Part shown: one piece after another, positions 50,362-60,149 of the stretch
Layout of the letters: each line of letters starts with the position of its first letter
Position numbering within the stretch: position 1 is the stretch's first letter
NCBI GenBank assembly: GCA_016893485.2
Contig: JAFEKX020000001.1
Location: 3,720,001 to 3,784,000 of the forward strand
DNA: 64,000 nucleotides
Direction: 5' to 3'
Source: Streptomyces sp. P3
GTDB taxonomy: Bacteria; Actinomycetota; Actinomycetes; Streptomycetales; Streptomycetaceae
Notes under the pieces: model-generated
Told to the model about the DNA's origin: nothing
The model's database searches: none
What the model saw: the letters and a program-made list of their open reading frames with translations, nothing else
Program-made: the position numbers and the translations under genes

Positions 50362-51827
50362 ATGCGCTCGCACCTGCTCAATGACACGACTGCGGAGCAC
50401 TACCGCCGCTCCGTGACGGAAGGCGTGGAGCGGGTGGCGGCCAAACTCGCCACCACGGAACGGCCGTTCACCGGCGTCACGGTCGACGCCCTCTCCCCCC
50501 TCATCGACCGGATCGACCTCGACCGCCCGCTGCACGACACCACCGCGGTGCTCGACGAGCTGGACGAGGTCTACCTGCGTGACGCGATCTACTTCCACCA
50601 CCCGCGCTACCTCGCCCACCTCAACTGCCCGGTCGTCATCCCGGCCGTGCTCGGCGAGGCGGTGCTCTCCGCCGTCAACTCCTCCCTGGACACCTGGGAC
50701 CAGTCGGCCGGCGGCACCCTCATCGAGCGGAAACTGATCGACTGGACGAACGAGCGGATCGGCCTCGGGCCGCACGCCGACGGGGTGTTCACCTCCGGCG
50801 GCAGCCAGTCCAACCTCCAGGCACTGCTGCTGGCCCGCGAGGAGGCCAAGCCAGGGCCGGGCGGGTGGCAAGGACCAGCCGGCCTGGCCGCACTGCGCAT
50901 CTTCGCCTCCGAGGTCAGCCACTTCAGCGTGAAGAAGTCGGCGAAACTGCTCGGCCTCGGACCGGACGCCGTCGTATCGATACCCGTCGGCGCCGACAAG
51001 CGCATGCAGACGGTCGCGCTCGCCCGCGAGTTGGAGCGCTGCGAGGAATCCGGGCTCGTCCCCATGGCCGTCGTCGCCACCGCCGGCACCACCGACTTCG
51101 GCTCCATCGACCCGCTGCCCGAAATCGCCGCCCTGTGCCAGCAGTTCGGGGCCTGGATGCACGTCGACGCGGCCTACGGCTGCGGACTGCTCGCCTCGCT
51201 GAAGCACCGGAGCCGGATCGACGGCATCGAGCGCGCCGACTCCGTCACCGTCGACTACCACAAGTCCTTCTTCCAGCCGGTGAGTTCGTCCGCCCTGCTG
51301 GTCCGCGACGCAGACACCCTGCGCCACGCGACCTATCACGCGGAGTACCTCAACCCGCGCCGCATGGTGCAGGAGCGCATCCCCAACCAGGTCGACAAGT
51401 CCCTCCAGACCACCCGCCGCTTCGACGCGCTCAAGCTGTGGATGACGCTGCGCGTGATGGGCGCCGACGGCATCGGCCAACTCTTCGACGAGGTCTGCGA
51501 GTTGGCCGCCGAAGGGTGGAAGCTCCTTGCCGCCGACCCGCGCTTCGACGTCGTGGTCGAGCCCTCGCTCTCCACCCTCGTCTACCGCTACATCCCGGCC
51601 GCCGTCACCGACCCGGCCGAGATCGACCGCGCCAACCTGTACGCCCGCAAGGCCCTGTTCGCCTCCGGGGACGCGGTGGTCGCGGGCACCAAGGTCGCGG
51701 GCCGCCACTACCTGAAGTTCACCCTGCTCAACCCCGAGACGACGACCGACGACATCGCCGCCGTCCTCGACCTGATCGCCGGCCACGCCGAGAGTACCTG
51801 GGAGACTCCCTTGACCGCGCTTCCTGA
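50362..51827 (+). CDS. desA: lysine decarboxylase, desferrioxamine biosynthesis (frameshifted as read)
   Basis: 488 residues. ATG at 50362 with GGAGGA upstream (MRSHLLNDTTAEHYRRSVTEG). A PLP group II decarboxylase: VFTSGGSQSNLQALLLAREEA, HVDAAYGCGLLASLKHR, and the Schiff-base Lys at about residue 301 in VDYHKSFFQP. It turns L-lysine into cadaverine, the first step to ferrioxamine B and E. One missing base near 51792 hides the native end YLGDSLDRAS (stop 51825-51827) and falsely joins the frame with desB. First gene of the desABCD operon under the iron box. Confidence 0.95.
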
Positions 51828-53093
51828 ACCCGCCACCAAGACCCACGACTTCGTGGGCATCGGGCTCGGTCCCTTCAACCTCGGCCTCGCCTGCCTCACC
51901 GAACCCATCGCCGAACTCGACGGCGTCTTCCTGGACTCGAAGCCCGCCTTCGAGTGGCACGCGGGCATGTTCCTCGACGGCGCCCACCTCCAGACCCCGT
52001 TCATGTCGGACCTCGTCACCCTCGCCGACCCGACCTCGCCGTACTCCTTCCTCAACTACCTGAAGGAGAAGGGGCGTCTGTACCCCTTCTACATCCGCGA
52101 GAACTTCTACCCGCTGCGCGTCGAGTACGACGACTACTGCCGCTGGGCCGCCGGCAAACTCACCAACGTGCGGTTCAGCACGACGGTGAGCGAGGTGACG
52201 TACGAGGACGAGGACGAGGTCTACGTCGTCCACACCGAGGCCGGTGACGAGTTCCGCGCCCGGCACCTGGTCCTGGGCACCGGCACCCCGCCGTATCTCC
52301 CGGAGGCCGTCGCGGGACTGGGCGGCGACTTCATCCACAACTCCCGCTACGTACAGCACAAGGCGGAGCTCCAGGCCAAGGAGTCGATCACGCTGGTCGG
52401 CAGCGGGCAGTCCGCCGCCGAGATCTACTACGACCTGCTCAGTGAGATCGACGTCCACGGCTACGAGTTGAACTGGGTGACACGCTCGCCGCGCTTCTTC
52501 CCGCTGGAGTACACGAAACTCACGCTGGAGATGACCTCCCGGAGTACATCGACTACTTCCACGCCCTGCCGGAGCACACCCGCTACCGCCTCACGGCCGA
52601 GCAGAAGGGCCTCTTCAAGGGCATCGACGGCGACCTCGTCAACGACATCTTCGACCTGCTCTACCAGAAGAAGGTCGGCGGCGCGGTCCCCACCCGGCTG
52701 CTCACCAACTCCGCGCTGAACAGCGCCACTTACCGCGACGGCGGGTACGAGCTGGGGCTGCGCCAGGAGGAGCAGGAGAAGGACTACACCCTGCGCTCCC
52801 AGGGCCTGATCCTCGCGACCGGCTACAGGTACGCCGAGCCGGAGTTCCTCAAGCCCCGTCCACGAGCGGCTGCGCTACGACTCGCAGGGCAACTTCGACA
52901 TCGCCCGCAACTACTCCATCGACACCACGGGCCGAGGCGTCTTCCTCCAGAACGCCGGCGTCCACGCGCACAGCATCACGTCCCCGACCTGGGCATGGGC
53001 GCGTACCGCAACTCGTACATCATCCGTGAGCTGCTCGGCACCGAGTACTACCCGGTCGAACAGACCATCGCGTTCCAGGAGTTCGCCGTATGA
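51811..53093 (+). CDS. desB: cadaverine N-hydroxylase, FAD/NADPH monooxygenase (frameshifted as read)
   Basis: About 427 residues. The likely start is TTG at 51811 (LTALPEPATKTHDFVGIGLGPFNLGLACL), overlapping the end of desA by 17 bases. FAD site GIGLGPFNLG, substrate loop FEWHAGMFLDGAHLQTPFMSDLVTLADPTSPYSFLNYL, NADPH site TLVGSGQSAAEIYYDLL, and C-terminal LATGYRYAEPEFL. It N-hydroxylates cadaverine using oxygen. Indels near 52538, 52857 and 52985 break the frame. It ends QEFAV at 53093, with the stop overlapping the desC ATG. Confidence 0.94.
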
Positions 53094-53620
53094 CCTTCAC
53101 CTTCCGCCCCCTCGACCCGCTGCGGGACGCCGAGTTGCTGCACCGGTGGCTCACGCATCCCAAGGCCGCGTTCTGGATGATGCAGGACGCGAGGCTGGAG
53201 GACGTCGAGCGCGCGTACATGGAGATCGCGGCCGACGAGCACCAGCACGCGCTGCTCGGGTTGCAGGACGGGGTGCCCGTCTTCCTGATGGAGTACTACG
53301 ACCCCCGGCACCGTGAACTGGTCGGCCTGTACGAGCCGTTGCCCGGTGACGTCGGCATGCACTTCCTGACGCCGGCCACCGACAAGCCCGTCCACGGCTT
53401 CACCCGCGCGGTGATCACCGCCGTGCTGGCCCGGCTCTTCGAGGACCCGGCCGTCGAGCGTGTCGTCGTGGAACCGGACGTGTCCAACACCGCCGTGCAC
53501 GCACTGAACGAAGCGGTCGGGTTCGTGCCCGAGCGGGAGATCCAGAAGCCGGAGAAGAAGGCCTTGTTGAGCTTCTGCACACGGGACCGGTTCGTGGCGG
53601 CAACGGCGGTGACCGCATGA
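53090..53620 (+). CDS. desC: N-hydroxycadaverine acyltransferase (GNAT-like)
   Basis: 176 residues, intact. ATG at 53090 overlaps the desB stop (ATGA). It starts MTFTFRPLDPLRDAELLHRWLTHPKAAFWMMQDARLEDVERAYMEI and contains YYDPRHRELVGLYEPLPGDVGMHFLTPAT and VERVVVEPDVSNTAVHALNEAVGFVPEREI, the IucB/AlcB-type acetyltransferase pattern. It acylates N-hydroxycadaverine with acetyl- or succinyl-CoA to give the hydroxamate units of ferrioxamine. Confidence 0.95.
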   Translation: MTFTFRPLDPLRDAELLHRWLTHPKAAFWMMQDARLEDVERAYMEIAADEHQHALLGLQDGVPVFLMEYYDPRHRELVGLYEPLPGDVGMHFLTPATDKPVHGFTRAVITAVLARLFEDPAVERVVVEPDVSNTAVHALNEAVGFVPEREIQKPEKKALLSFCTRDRFVAATAVTA

Positions 53621-55394
53621 CCCTCGCCGACGCCGTCGCCCACCTCTCCCCGAACGCTGGGAGAGGGCCAACCGCCTCCTGATCCGCAAGGCCCTCGCCG
53701 AGTTCGCGCACGAGCGGCTGATCACCCCGAACCGGCCGAGAAAGAGGACGCCTTGTACGTCGTCCGCAGTGACGACGGGCTGACCCGCTACCGGTTCGCC
53801 GCCACCCGGTACGCGCTCGACCACTGGCAGGTCGACGCCGACTCCATCACCCGTGACCGCGACGGCGCCGAACTCCCGCTGGCCGCCCTGGACTTCTTCA
53901 TCGAGCTGAAGCAGACGCTCGGGCTGAGCGAGGAGATCCTGCCGGTCTACCTGGAGGAGATCTCCTCCACCCTCTCCGGCACCTGCTACAAGCTCACCAA
54001 GCCCCAGGTCCCGGTCGCCGACCTGGCCAAGAGCGATTTCCAGGCCATCGAGACGGGGATGACCGAGGGCCACCCCTGCTTCGTCGCCAACAACGGCCGT
54101 CTCGGCTTCGGCATCCACGAGTACCTCGCGTACGCCCCCGAGACCGCGAGCCCGGTCCGGCTGGTGTGGCTGGCCGCGCACCGCTCCCGGGCCGCGTTCA
54201 CGGCGGGCGTCGGCATCGAGTACGAGTCGTTCATCCGGGCCGAGTTGGGCGCCGGGACCGTCGAGCGGTTCGGGCGGACCCTGGTCGACCGGGGGCTCGA
54301 TCCCGACGACTTCCTCCTCATCCCCGTGCACCCCTGGCAGTGGTGGAACAAGCTCGCCGTCACCTTCGCCGCCGAGGTCGCCCGCGGTCACCTCGTGTGC
54401 CTCGGCGAGGGCGACGACGAGTACCTCGCGCAGCAGTCCATCCGGACCTTCTTCAACAAGTCCCACCCCGAGAAGCACTATGTGAAGACGGCCCTGTCCG
54501 TCATCAACATGGGCTTCATGCGCGGACTGTCGGCCGCCTACATGGAGGCGACCCCGGCGATCAACGACTGGCTCGCCCAACTCATCGACAACGACCCCGT
54601 GTTGAAGTCCACCGGCCTGTCGATCATCCGCGAGCAGGCCGCCGTCGGCTACCGTCACCTGGAGTACGAGGCCGCGACCAACCGCTACTCGCCGTACCGC
54701 AAGATGCTCGCCGCGCTGTGGCGCGAGAGCCCGGTCTCCTCGCTCCAGGAGGGCGAGTCCCTGGCGACGATGGCCTCGCTGGTGCACCTGGACCACGAGG
54801 GCGCGTCCTTCGCGGGCGCGCTGATCGAGCGGTCGGGGCTGACCCCGGTGGAGTGGCTGCGGCGGTATCTGCGGGCGTACTTCACCCCGCTGCTGCACAG
54901 CTTCTACGCCTACGACCTGGTGTTCATGCCGCACGGCGAGAACGTCATCCTCGTCCTCAAGGACGGTGTCGTCGAGCGCGCGATCTACAAGGACATCGCC
55001 GAGGAGATCGCCGTCATGGACCCGGACGCGGTGCTGCCGCCGACGGTGGAGCGGCTGCGCGTCGAGGTCCCCGAGGACAAGAAGCTGCTGTCGATCTTCA
55101 CCGACGTCTTCGACTGCTTCTTCCGCTTCCTCGCCGCCGGCCTGGCCTGCCGAGGGCGTCCTGGAGGAGGACGACTTCTGGCGTACGGTCGCCGACGTCA
55201 CCCGCGAGTACCAGGACGCGGCACCCGAACTCGCCGACAGGTTCCGGCAGTACGACATGTTCGCCCCCGAGTTCTCGCTGTCCTGCCTCAACCGCCTCCA
55301 ACTGCGCGACAACCAGCAGATGGTGGACCTCGCGGACCCCGCCGGCGCGCTCCAGCTGATCGGGACCCTCAAAAATCCCGTCGCGGGGTTCTGA
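53617..55394 (+). CDS. desD: desferrioxamine synthetase, NIS siderophore synthetase (IucA/IucC family) (frameshifted as read)
   Basis: About 593 residues. ATG at 53617 overlaps the desC stop. Blocks include YLEEISSTLSGTCYKL, EGHPCFVANNGRLGFGIHEYLAYAPE, LLIPVHPWQWWNKLAVTF, IRTFFNKSHPEKHYVKTALSVINMGFMRGLS, LLHSFYAYDLVFMPHGENVILVLKDG and a FhuF-like end FSLSCLNRLQLRDNQQMVDL. This is an NIS synthetase: it adenylates succinyl-N-hydroxycadaverine carboxylates and joins and cyclises them into ferrioxamine E or G. Missing or extra bases near 53655, 53738 and 55150. Last gene of the operon. Confidence 0.95.
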
Positions 55395-55399
55395 CCCAG

Positions 55400-55442
55400 T
55401 TGACGGGTGCTCCGGAGTACGGTCCTCCGGAGTACCCGTCAA
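55400..55442. terminator. bidirectional hairpin terminator between desD and the GH20 gene
   Basis: TTGACGGGTGCTCCGGA (55400-55416) and TCCGGAGTACCCGTCAA (55426-55442) pair at 16 of 17 positions around a 9-base loop, five bases after the desD stop. It separates convergent transcription of desABCD and the hexosaminidase. Confidence 0.85.
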
Positions 55443-55453
55443 CGCCATCGCCC

Positions 55454-55496
55454 TAGGGGCGCGGGGAACTGCGCGACCAGCCCCCACCGGCCCGCA
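55454..55496 (+). repeat. dispersed Streptomyces intergenic repeat, copy B
   Basis: TAGGGGCGCGGGGAACTGCG, continuing CGACCAGCCCCCACCGGCCCGCA, matches copy A (49299, opposite strand) and copy C (61982). It follows the desD terminator and precedes the GH20 stop by seven bases. Confidence 0.85.
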
Positions 55497-55502
55497 GGTT
55501 CA

Positions 55503-57113
55503 TCACCGGCTCTCAGCGGAGCGCCACGGCACTTGGGGCGACCGGTAGTAGTCGATCCCGAGCGCGTCCCAGCGCGGTGCCTGGGCCGCGAGCCGCACCT
55601 TGTACGTGTCCCAGTCGTGCGTCGAGGCCGGCGACCAGCCCAGCTCGGCCACGCCCGGGAGCCTGGGGAAGGCCATGTAGTCGAGGTTCGCGCTGGTCAC
55701 CAGCGTCTCCGACCACAGCGGTGCCTCGACGCCCCGGATCGCCGAACTCGGCACCCCGGCGAGGTAGTTGCCGGGGTCCCAGTCGTAGGACCGCTTGACC
55801 TCGACGAGCCCGGCCCAGTCCTGGCCGAGCGGGGTGTCCTCGGTGTACTTCATGTCGAGGTAGAGCCGGTCGGCGGGCGAGAGGATCAGCCCGGTGCCGT
55901 TCTTCGCGGCCTCGGCGACCTGCGCCTTCTCGGCGGCGTCGGTGTCGTCGAGTCCCCAGTACTGGGCGAGGGCGCCCTTCACGGGGTGGGCGCCGGTGAT
56001 CTGGTGCCAGGCGATCACCGTCTTGCCGTACTTGGTGACGATCGGCTGCACCCGGTCCATGAACTTGACGTAGTCCTCATGGCTGGTGGACTGCGCCTCG
56101 TCGCCGCCGATGTGGAGGTAGCGGCCCGGGGTGATCGCGGCCAGCTCGCGGACCACGTCGTCGACGAAGCGGTACGTGAGGTCCTTGCCGACGCACAGCG
56201 AGCTGAAGCCGACGTCCGTGCCCGTGTAGAGCGGGGGCGCGACGCCGTCGCAGTTCAGGTCGGCGTAGGAGGCGAGGGCCGCGTTCGTGTGGCCCGGCAT
56301 GTCGATCTCGGGGACCACTTCGAGGTAGCGCGAGGAGGCGTAGCGGACGATCTCCTGGTAGTCGGCCTTGCTGTAGTGGCCGCCGGTGCCGCCGCCGACC
56401 TCGGTGGAGCCGCCGTAGGTCGCCAGGCGGGGCCAGGAGTTGATGGCGATGCGCCAGCCCTGGTCGTCGCTGAGGTGCAGATGCAGTTCGTTGATCTTGT
56501 AGAGGGACAACTCGTCGATGTAGCGCTTGACTTGGTCGACGGTGAAGAAGTGCCGGGAGACGTCGAGCATCGCGCCGCGGTAGGCGTAGCGCGGGGAGTC
56601 CTCGATGGTGCCGCCCGCGATCTGCCAGGGGCCGGGCTGCCGGGAGGTCTTCTCGACGGCGGCGGGCAGGAGTTGGCGCAGGGTCTGCACACCGTGGAAG
56701 AGACCTGCGGGCCTGCTCGCGGTGATGGTGACCCCGGCCGGGCTGCTGTTGAGCCGGTAGCCCTCGGCGCCGAACGTGCCCTTGGAGAGGCGGAGTTGGA
56801 TGCCGCCCTTGCCGTGGGTGGTGACCGGCAGCCGGTAGCCGGTGGAGGGCCGCAGGATGCCCGCGAGGTATTCGCCGATCCGCCGCGACTCACGCGATTC
56901 GCCGACCCGGATGCGGGTGCCGCTGGTGATCCGGTACGGCTGTCCGGCGGGCGCGACCTTGGCGGGCGCGGGGATCACCCGGCCCAGCGGGGTGGCGGCG
57001 GCGGGCGCGGCGGGCGGCGCGGCGCCGACGACGGACACGCTCGCGGCGGCGACGAGCAGCAGCGAACCGAGGAGGCGGGTCGTTCTGTGGCGCTGTCTCA
57101 CAAGGCGTCTCAC
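55503..57113 (-). CDS. secreted beta-N-acetylhexosaminidase (GH20)
   Basis: 536 residues, intact. GTG at 57113 has AAGGAAGG eight bases upstream. Signal peptide VRRLVRQRHRTTRLLGSLLLVAAASVSVVGA. GH20b-like N-domain (IPAPAKVAPAGQPYRIT), then the TIM barrel: YRGAMLDVSRHFFTVDQVKRYIDEL, LHLHLSDDQGWRI, VVPEIDMPGHTNAAL, and the catalytic pair Asp338-Glu339 in LHIGGDEAQST, with the GlcNAc-stacking Trp in IAWHQITG and VEAPLWSETL. It removes terminal GlcNAc from chito-oligosaccharides through the substrate-assisted mechanism. A degenerate DasR-like site lies 37 bases upstream. In S. coelicolor the gene at this position follows desD. Confidence 0.94.
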   Translation of the reverse strand: MRRLVRQRHRTTRLLGSLLLVAAASVSVVGAAPPAAPAAATPLGRVIPAPAKVAPAGQPYRITSGTRIRVGESRESRRIGEYLAGILRPSTGYRLPVTTHGKGGIQLRLSKGTFGAEGYRLNSSPAGVTITASRPAGLFHGVQTLRQLLPAAVEKTSRQPGPWQIAGGTIEDSPRYAYRGAMLDVSRHFFTVDQVKRYIDELSLYKINELHLHLSDDQGWRIAINSWPRLATYGGSTEVGGGTGGHYSKADYQEIVRYASSRYLEVVPEIDMPGHTNAALASYADLNCDGVAPPLYTGTDVGFSSLCVGKDLTYRFVDDVVRELAAITPGRYLHIGGDEAQSTSHEDYVKFMDRVQPIVTKYGKTVIAWHQITGAHPVKGALAQYWGLDDTDAAEKAQVAEAAKNGTGLILSPADRLYLDMKYTEDTPLGQDWAGLVEVKRSYDWDPGNYLAGVPSSAIRGVEAPLWSETLVTSANLDYMAFPRLPGVAELGWSPASTHDWDTYKVRLAAQAPRWDALGIDYYRSPQVPWRSAESR

Positions 57114-57149
57114 GAGCGGTCCCTTCCTTTGAACTTCCTTTGAGCCCGG

Positions 57150-57165
57150 ACAGGTACAGACCATT
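57150..57165. promoter_or_regulatory. candidate DasR-responsive element upstream of the GH20 gene
   Basis: On the minus strand AATGGTCTGTACCTGT agrees with the DasR element ACTGGTCTAGACCAGT at 12 of 16 positions, including TGGTCT. It lies 37 bases before the hexosaminidase GTG. DasR controls chitin and GlcNAc genes in Streptomyces. Confidence 0.5.
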
Positions 57166-57196
57166 CTGTCGGCAGAGCGATGGAACAATCCTCCCT

Positions 57197-58074
57197 ATGG
57201 CGGAAATCATCCAGAAGGACGGCACCTGGGTCTTCGACGGCGACGCCCTGCGGCTGACTCCCGGGCGCGACAAGAACGTCGGCCTGTTCCGCAAGACCCT
57301 GGGCGAACTCGTGGTCCCGCTGGGCGCGTTGGCGGGCGTCTCCTTCGAACAGGGCCGCAGGACCGGGCGGCTGAGACTGCGGCTGCGGGACGGCGCCGAC
57401 CCGCTGCTGCACGCCACCGGCGGCCGGCTCACCGAGGGCGACGACCCCTATCAGCTCGCCGTCGAGTCGGACCGGTACGGCGTCGCCGAGTACTTCGTGG
57501 AGGAGGTGCGCAACGCCCTGCTGCTCGACCAGGTACCGGCCGACCCGGTGGACGAGTACCTGCTGCCGGGCCCGGCCGTGCCCCTGTCGGTGTCCGCGGG
57601 GACGGCACGGCGAGCTTCGACGGCGAGCGCGTACGGCTGGAGTGGAACTGGAAGACCGAGGACGCCAAGTCGGCGGCCGGGGCCCGCACGTTGGCCGTGA
57701 CGGATCTGGTCGGTGTGGAGTGGCGCCCCTCGGCCGGTCTGGAGAACGGCTACATCCGCTTCTCGGTGCGCAACGCGCCGACCAAGGCACCGCCCAAGTA
57801 CGACCCCAACTCCGTCGAGCTGTGGGGCTTCAAGAAGGATCCGCTGATGGCCCTGATCGCCGCCGCCGTCCAGGCCCGCCTGCCGCACCCGGCCGCCGAG
57901 CCGGATGTACGCCCTGAACAGGCGGAGCCCGCGCGGCAGTTGGCGGGCGCGGCGGAGGACGGCCACGACGCGCTGCTGCGGCGGCTGCGGGAGCTCGGGG
58001 AACTGCACCGGGACGGGGTGCTCACGGACGACGAGTTCGCGATGGCCAAACAGGCGGTCCTCAAACGCATGTGA
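57197..58074 (+). CDS. DUF4429 protein with C-terminal SHOCT domain (frameshifted as read)
   Basis: 292 residues after adding one G near 57598. ATG at 57197 (MAEIIQKDGTWVFDGDALRLTPGRDKNVGLFRKTLGELVVPL). Two DUF4429 modules follow each other: residues 1-130, and about 140-235 (ASFDGERVRLEWNWKTEDAKSAAG...ENGYIRFSVRNAPTKAPPKYDPNSVELWGFKKD). Both resemble PH-like bacterial domains. The last 35 residues, LLRRLRELGELHRDGVLTDDEFAMAKQAVLKRM, are a SHOCT helix pair, usually an oligomerisation or membrane-surface element. Function unknown. Divergent from the GH20 gene. A perfect hairpin overlaps its stop codon. Confidence 0.82.
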
Positions 58075-58084
58075 GGACCGCCTG
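58051..58084 (+). terminator. hairpin terminator overlapping the DUF4429 stop codon
   Basis: CAGGCGGTCCTCA (58051-58063) and TGAGGACCGCCTG (58072-58084) are perfect 13-bp arms around an 8-base loop. The stop codon (58072-58074) is the first part of the right arm. Confidence 0.8.
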
Positions 58085-58134
58085 CCGGATGAGTCACACC
58101 CTGCCTTCCGGGCGTAACTCGACTTGTTTCAGTG

Positions 58135-59729
58135 CTACTTGGCCCTGCGGGCGACCGTGAAGCGGTCGACCTCGGCACCGGTCTCGGCTATGCCGCGGAC
58201 CGTGAGGGTCGCCGTACGGCCCTTCGAGGCGGGCTCGACGTCGACGCGGAGGAACGAGTAGTTGAGGTAGCGCACGCGCGACCACGCGACCGTCTCGTTG
58301 ACCTTGCCGTCCTTCGTGTTGACGAAGGCGGCGACCGAGTCGACGTCGGCGACGTGACCCTCGTAGGAGTCGGGGGCGGAGAACGCGTACAGGCTGCGGC
58401 CGGCCGCGCCCGCCGTCACGTAGACGACACCCTCGGTCTCCGGGTACGCCGTGCCGCCGATCGGCAGCTTCTTGACGACCGCGTTGTTCTTGATGACGTC
58501 GGTGCGCTCGTACTGGTGGTTGTGGCCGTTGATGACCAGGTCCACCGTGTACTTCTCGAACAGCGGCACCCACTCGTTGCGCACTCCCCCTCCGAGGAGT
58601 GCGCGGTAGAGGTGCAGTACGCGCAGTGGTGGAAGAAGATCACCACGAAGTCGATGTCGTGCGCGGCGCGGTACTTCTTGAGCTGCGCCTCCAGCCACTT
58701 GGTCTGGGTGCCGCCGGAGATGCCGAGGTTGGCCGGGATCTCGAAGGACACGTCGTTGGCGTCCAGCGAGATGACCGCCGTGTTGCCGTAGACGAAGGAG
58801 TAGACGCCCGGCAGGTTCTTCTTGTCGGGGCCGTTGTCCGGCAGGTTCCAGCGGGCGTCCTCGCCGCCGTAGCCGTTGGGCGAGTACCAGGCCTCCATGT
58901 CGTGGTTGCCGTAGGCGGGCATCCACGGCACGGACTTGGCGACCGACTCGGTCTGCGCGAGGAACTGGTCCCAGGTGCGCGAGTCGAAGCCGGCGTCGGC
59001 GGTCTTGCCCGCGCCCGCCGGGTCGGCGTAGCAGATGTCGCCGGCGTGCAGGTGGAAGGCCGGGTTCTGGCCCAGGAGGAGGCTGTTGTTGGCGAGGCCG
59101 TGGTAGCCGACGCCCTCGTCGCCGAAGGCCGTGAAGGTGAACGGCTTCTTGTGGTCGGGGGCGGTGGTGAAGGTGCCCAGCGTGCCGAGCAGGTGGGCCT
59201 CGGCCGGGTCGAAGCCCGCGTGGCCGACGCCGTAGTAGTAGGTGCGGCCCGGGCGCAGGTGGGTCAGCTTGGCGTGCAGGTAGTACTGGGTGTGGTCGCC
59301 GCTCGCGCCGACGCCCGCCGGGGTGTACAGCGTGCGCACCTCGGCCTCGATCTTGCGGGAGAGGTCCCAGGGGTGCGCGCCGATGCGGACGAAAGGTTTC
59401 TTGACGTTGGTCGGGACCTGCCAGGAGACCGTCACCTCCGTGCTCGGGTCGTTGCCGAAGGCGAGGTGCCGGCCGAACGGGGAGACGAGGGCCCCGTCGA
59501 CCGTCGAGGCGGTGGAGGTGGAGGCGTAGGTGGCGGAGGCCTGGCTGGGGACGGCCGCCTGGGCGACCGCGCCCGGTACGAACACGCCACCCGCGACGGC
59601 GCCGAGCGTGACGGCACCGCCCCTGATCATCGTGCGCCGCGAGAATCTCGCGCGCAGGTACTCGTGCTGTTCCGCCATGCTCATGCGCTCGGCGAGCTCG
59701 GCGGGTACTCCCATACGAGGAATGTCCAT
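58135..59729 (-). CDS. secreted purple acid phosphatase-like metallophosphoesterase (frameshifted as read)
   Basis: About 531 residues. ATG at 59729 (MDIPRMGVPAELAERMSMAEQHEYLRARF), then a Tat signal SRRTMIRGGAVTLGAVAGGVF. A fibronectin-III-like N-domain (TVSWQVPTNVKKPFVRIG, LRPGRTYYYGVG) precedes the metallophosphatase domain: FTAFGDEGVGYHGL, HLHAGDICYAD, MPAYGNHDMEAW, DFVVIFFHHCAYC and, after an indel near 58587, LVINGHNHQYERTD. All five metal-binding motifs of purple acid phosphatases are visible. It hydrolyses phosphate esters outside the cell. The gene ends convergent to the DUF4429 gene. Confidence 0.9.
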
Positions 59730-59879
59730 GGCGTCTGAAACTCGTCGACATGGGCAACGGTGCGCAAGACACAGGATGGACAGCTTACGAACAGAGCCCC
59801 ATAAGACTTTCAACAGACCGTTGCCCGATATCGGGCAGGATTCTTGCAAACCTTCCTTCGGTACCCCAGGATCAACCGG

Positions 59880-60137
59880 GTGCACGACGAACTCGTTGAT
59901 CATCTGACGCGCTCCACGACCCTCAACCGGGGCGAGGCACTGCGGGTGATCCAGGACGTGCTCGCCTACTTCGACGAGACGACCGAGGAGTACGTCCGTC
60001 GCCGCCACCGCGAGCTCCAGGCCCAGGGCCTGGTGAACGCGACGATCTTCGACCGGATCGAGGCGGACCTGAAATACCGGGCCGTGGCCCCGCCGGAGCT
60101 GACGCTCCGACAGCTGCGCCGGATCGTCTACGGCTAG
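59880..60137 (+). CDS. small helical protein upstream of glmS
   Basis: 85 residues, intact. GTG at 59880 (VHDELVDHLTRSTTLNRGEALRVIQDVLAYFDETTEEYVRRRHRELQAQGLVNATIFDRIEADLKYRAVAPPELTLRQLRRIVYG). It is mostly helix with a charged surface and has no signal or membrane segment. It ends 12 bases before the glmS ATG, so the two are very likely co-transcribed. The short protein of this kind is a constant neighbour of this glmS in Streptomyces as far as I recall, which suggests a linked function, possibly regulatory. TTG at 59844 gives a longer alternative. Confidence 0.75.
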   Translation: MHDELVDHLTRSTTLNRGEALRVIQDVLAYFDETTEEYVRRRHRELQAQGLVNATIFDRIEADLKYRAVAPPELTLRQLRRIVYG

Positions 60138-60149
60138 GAATACCCATAC

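Noticed and set aside
50290..52458. A 722-codon minus-strand frame opposite desA/desB
   Set aside because: Antisense shadow of two well-identified genes; no start signal and no recognisable domain.
50299..52719. Apparent desA-desB fusion protein
   Set aside because: The native desA end (YLGDSLDRAS, stop at 51825) is present one frame over; a single missing base near 51792 makes the fusion.
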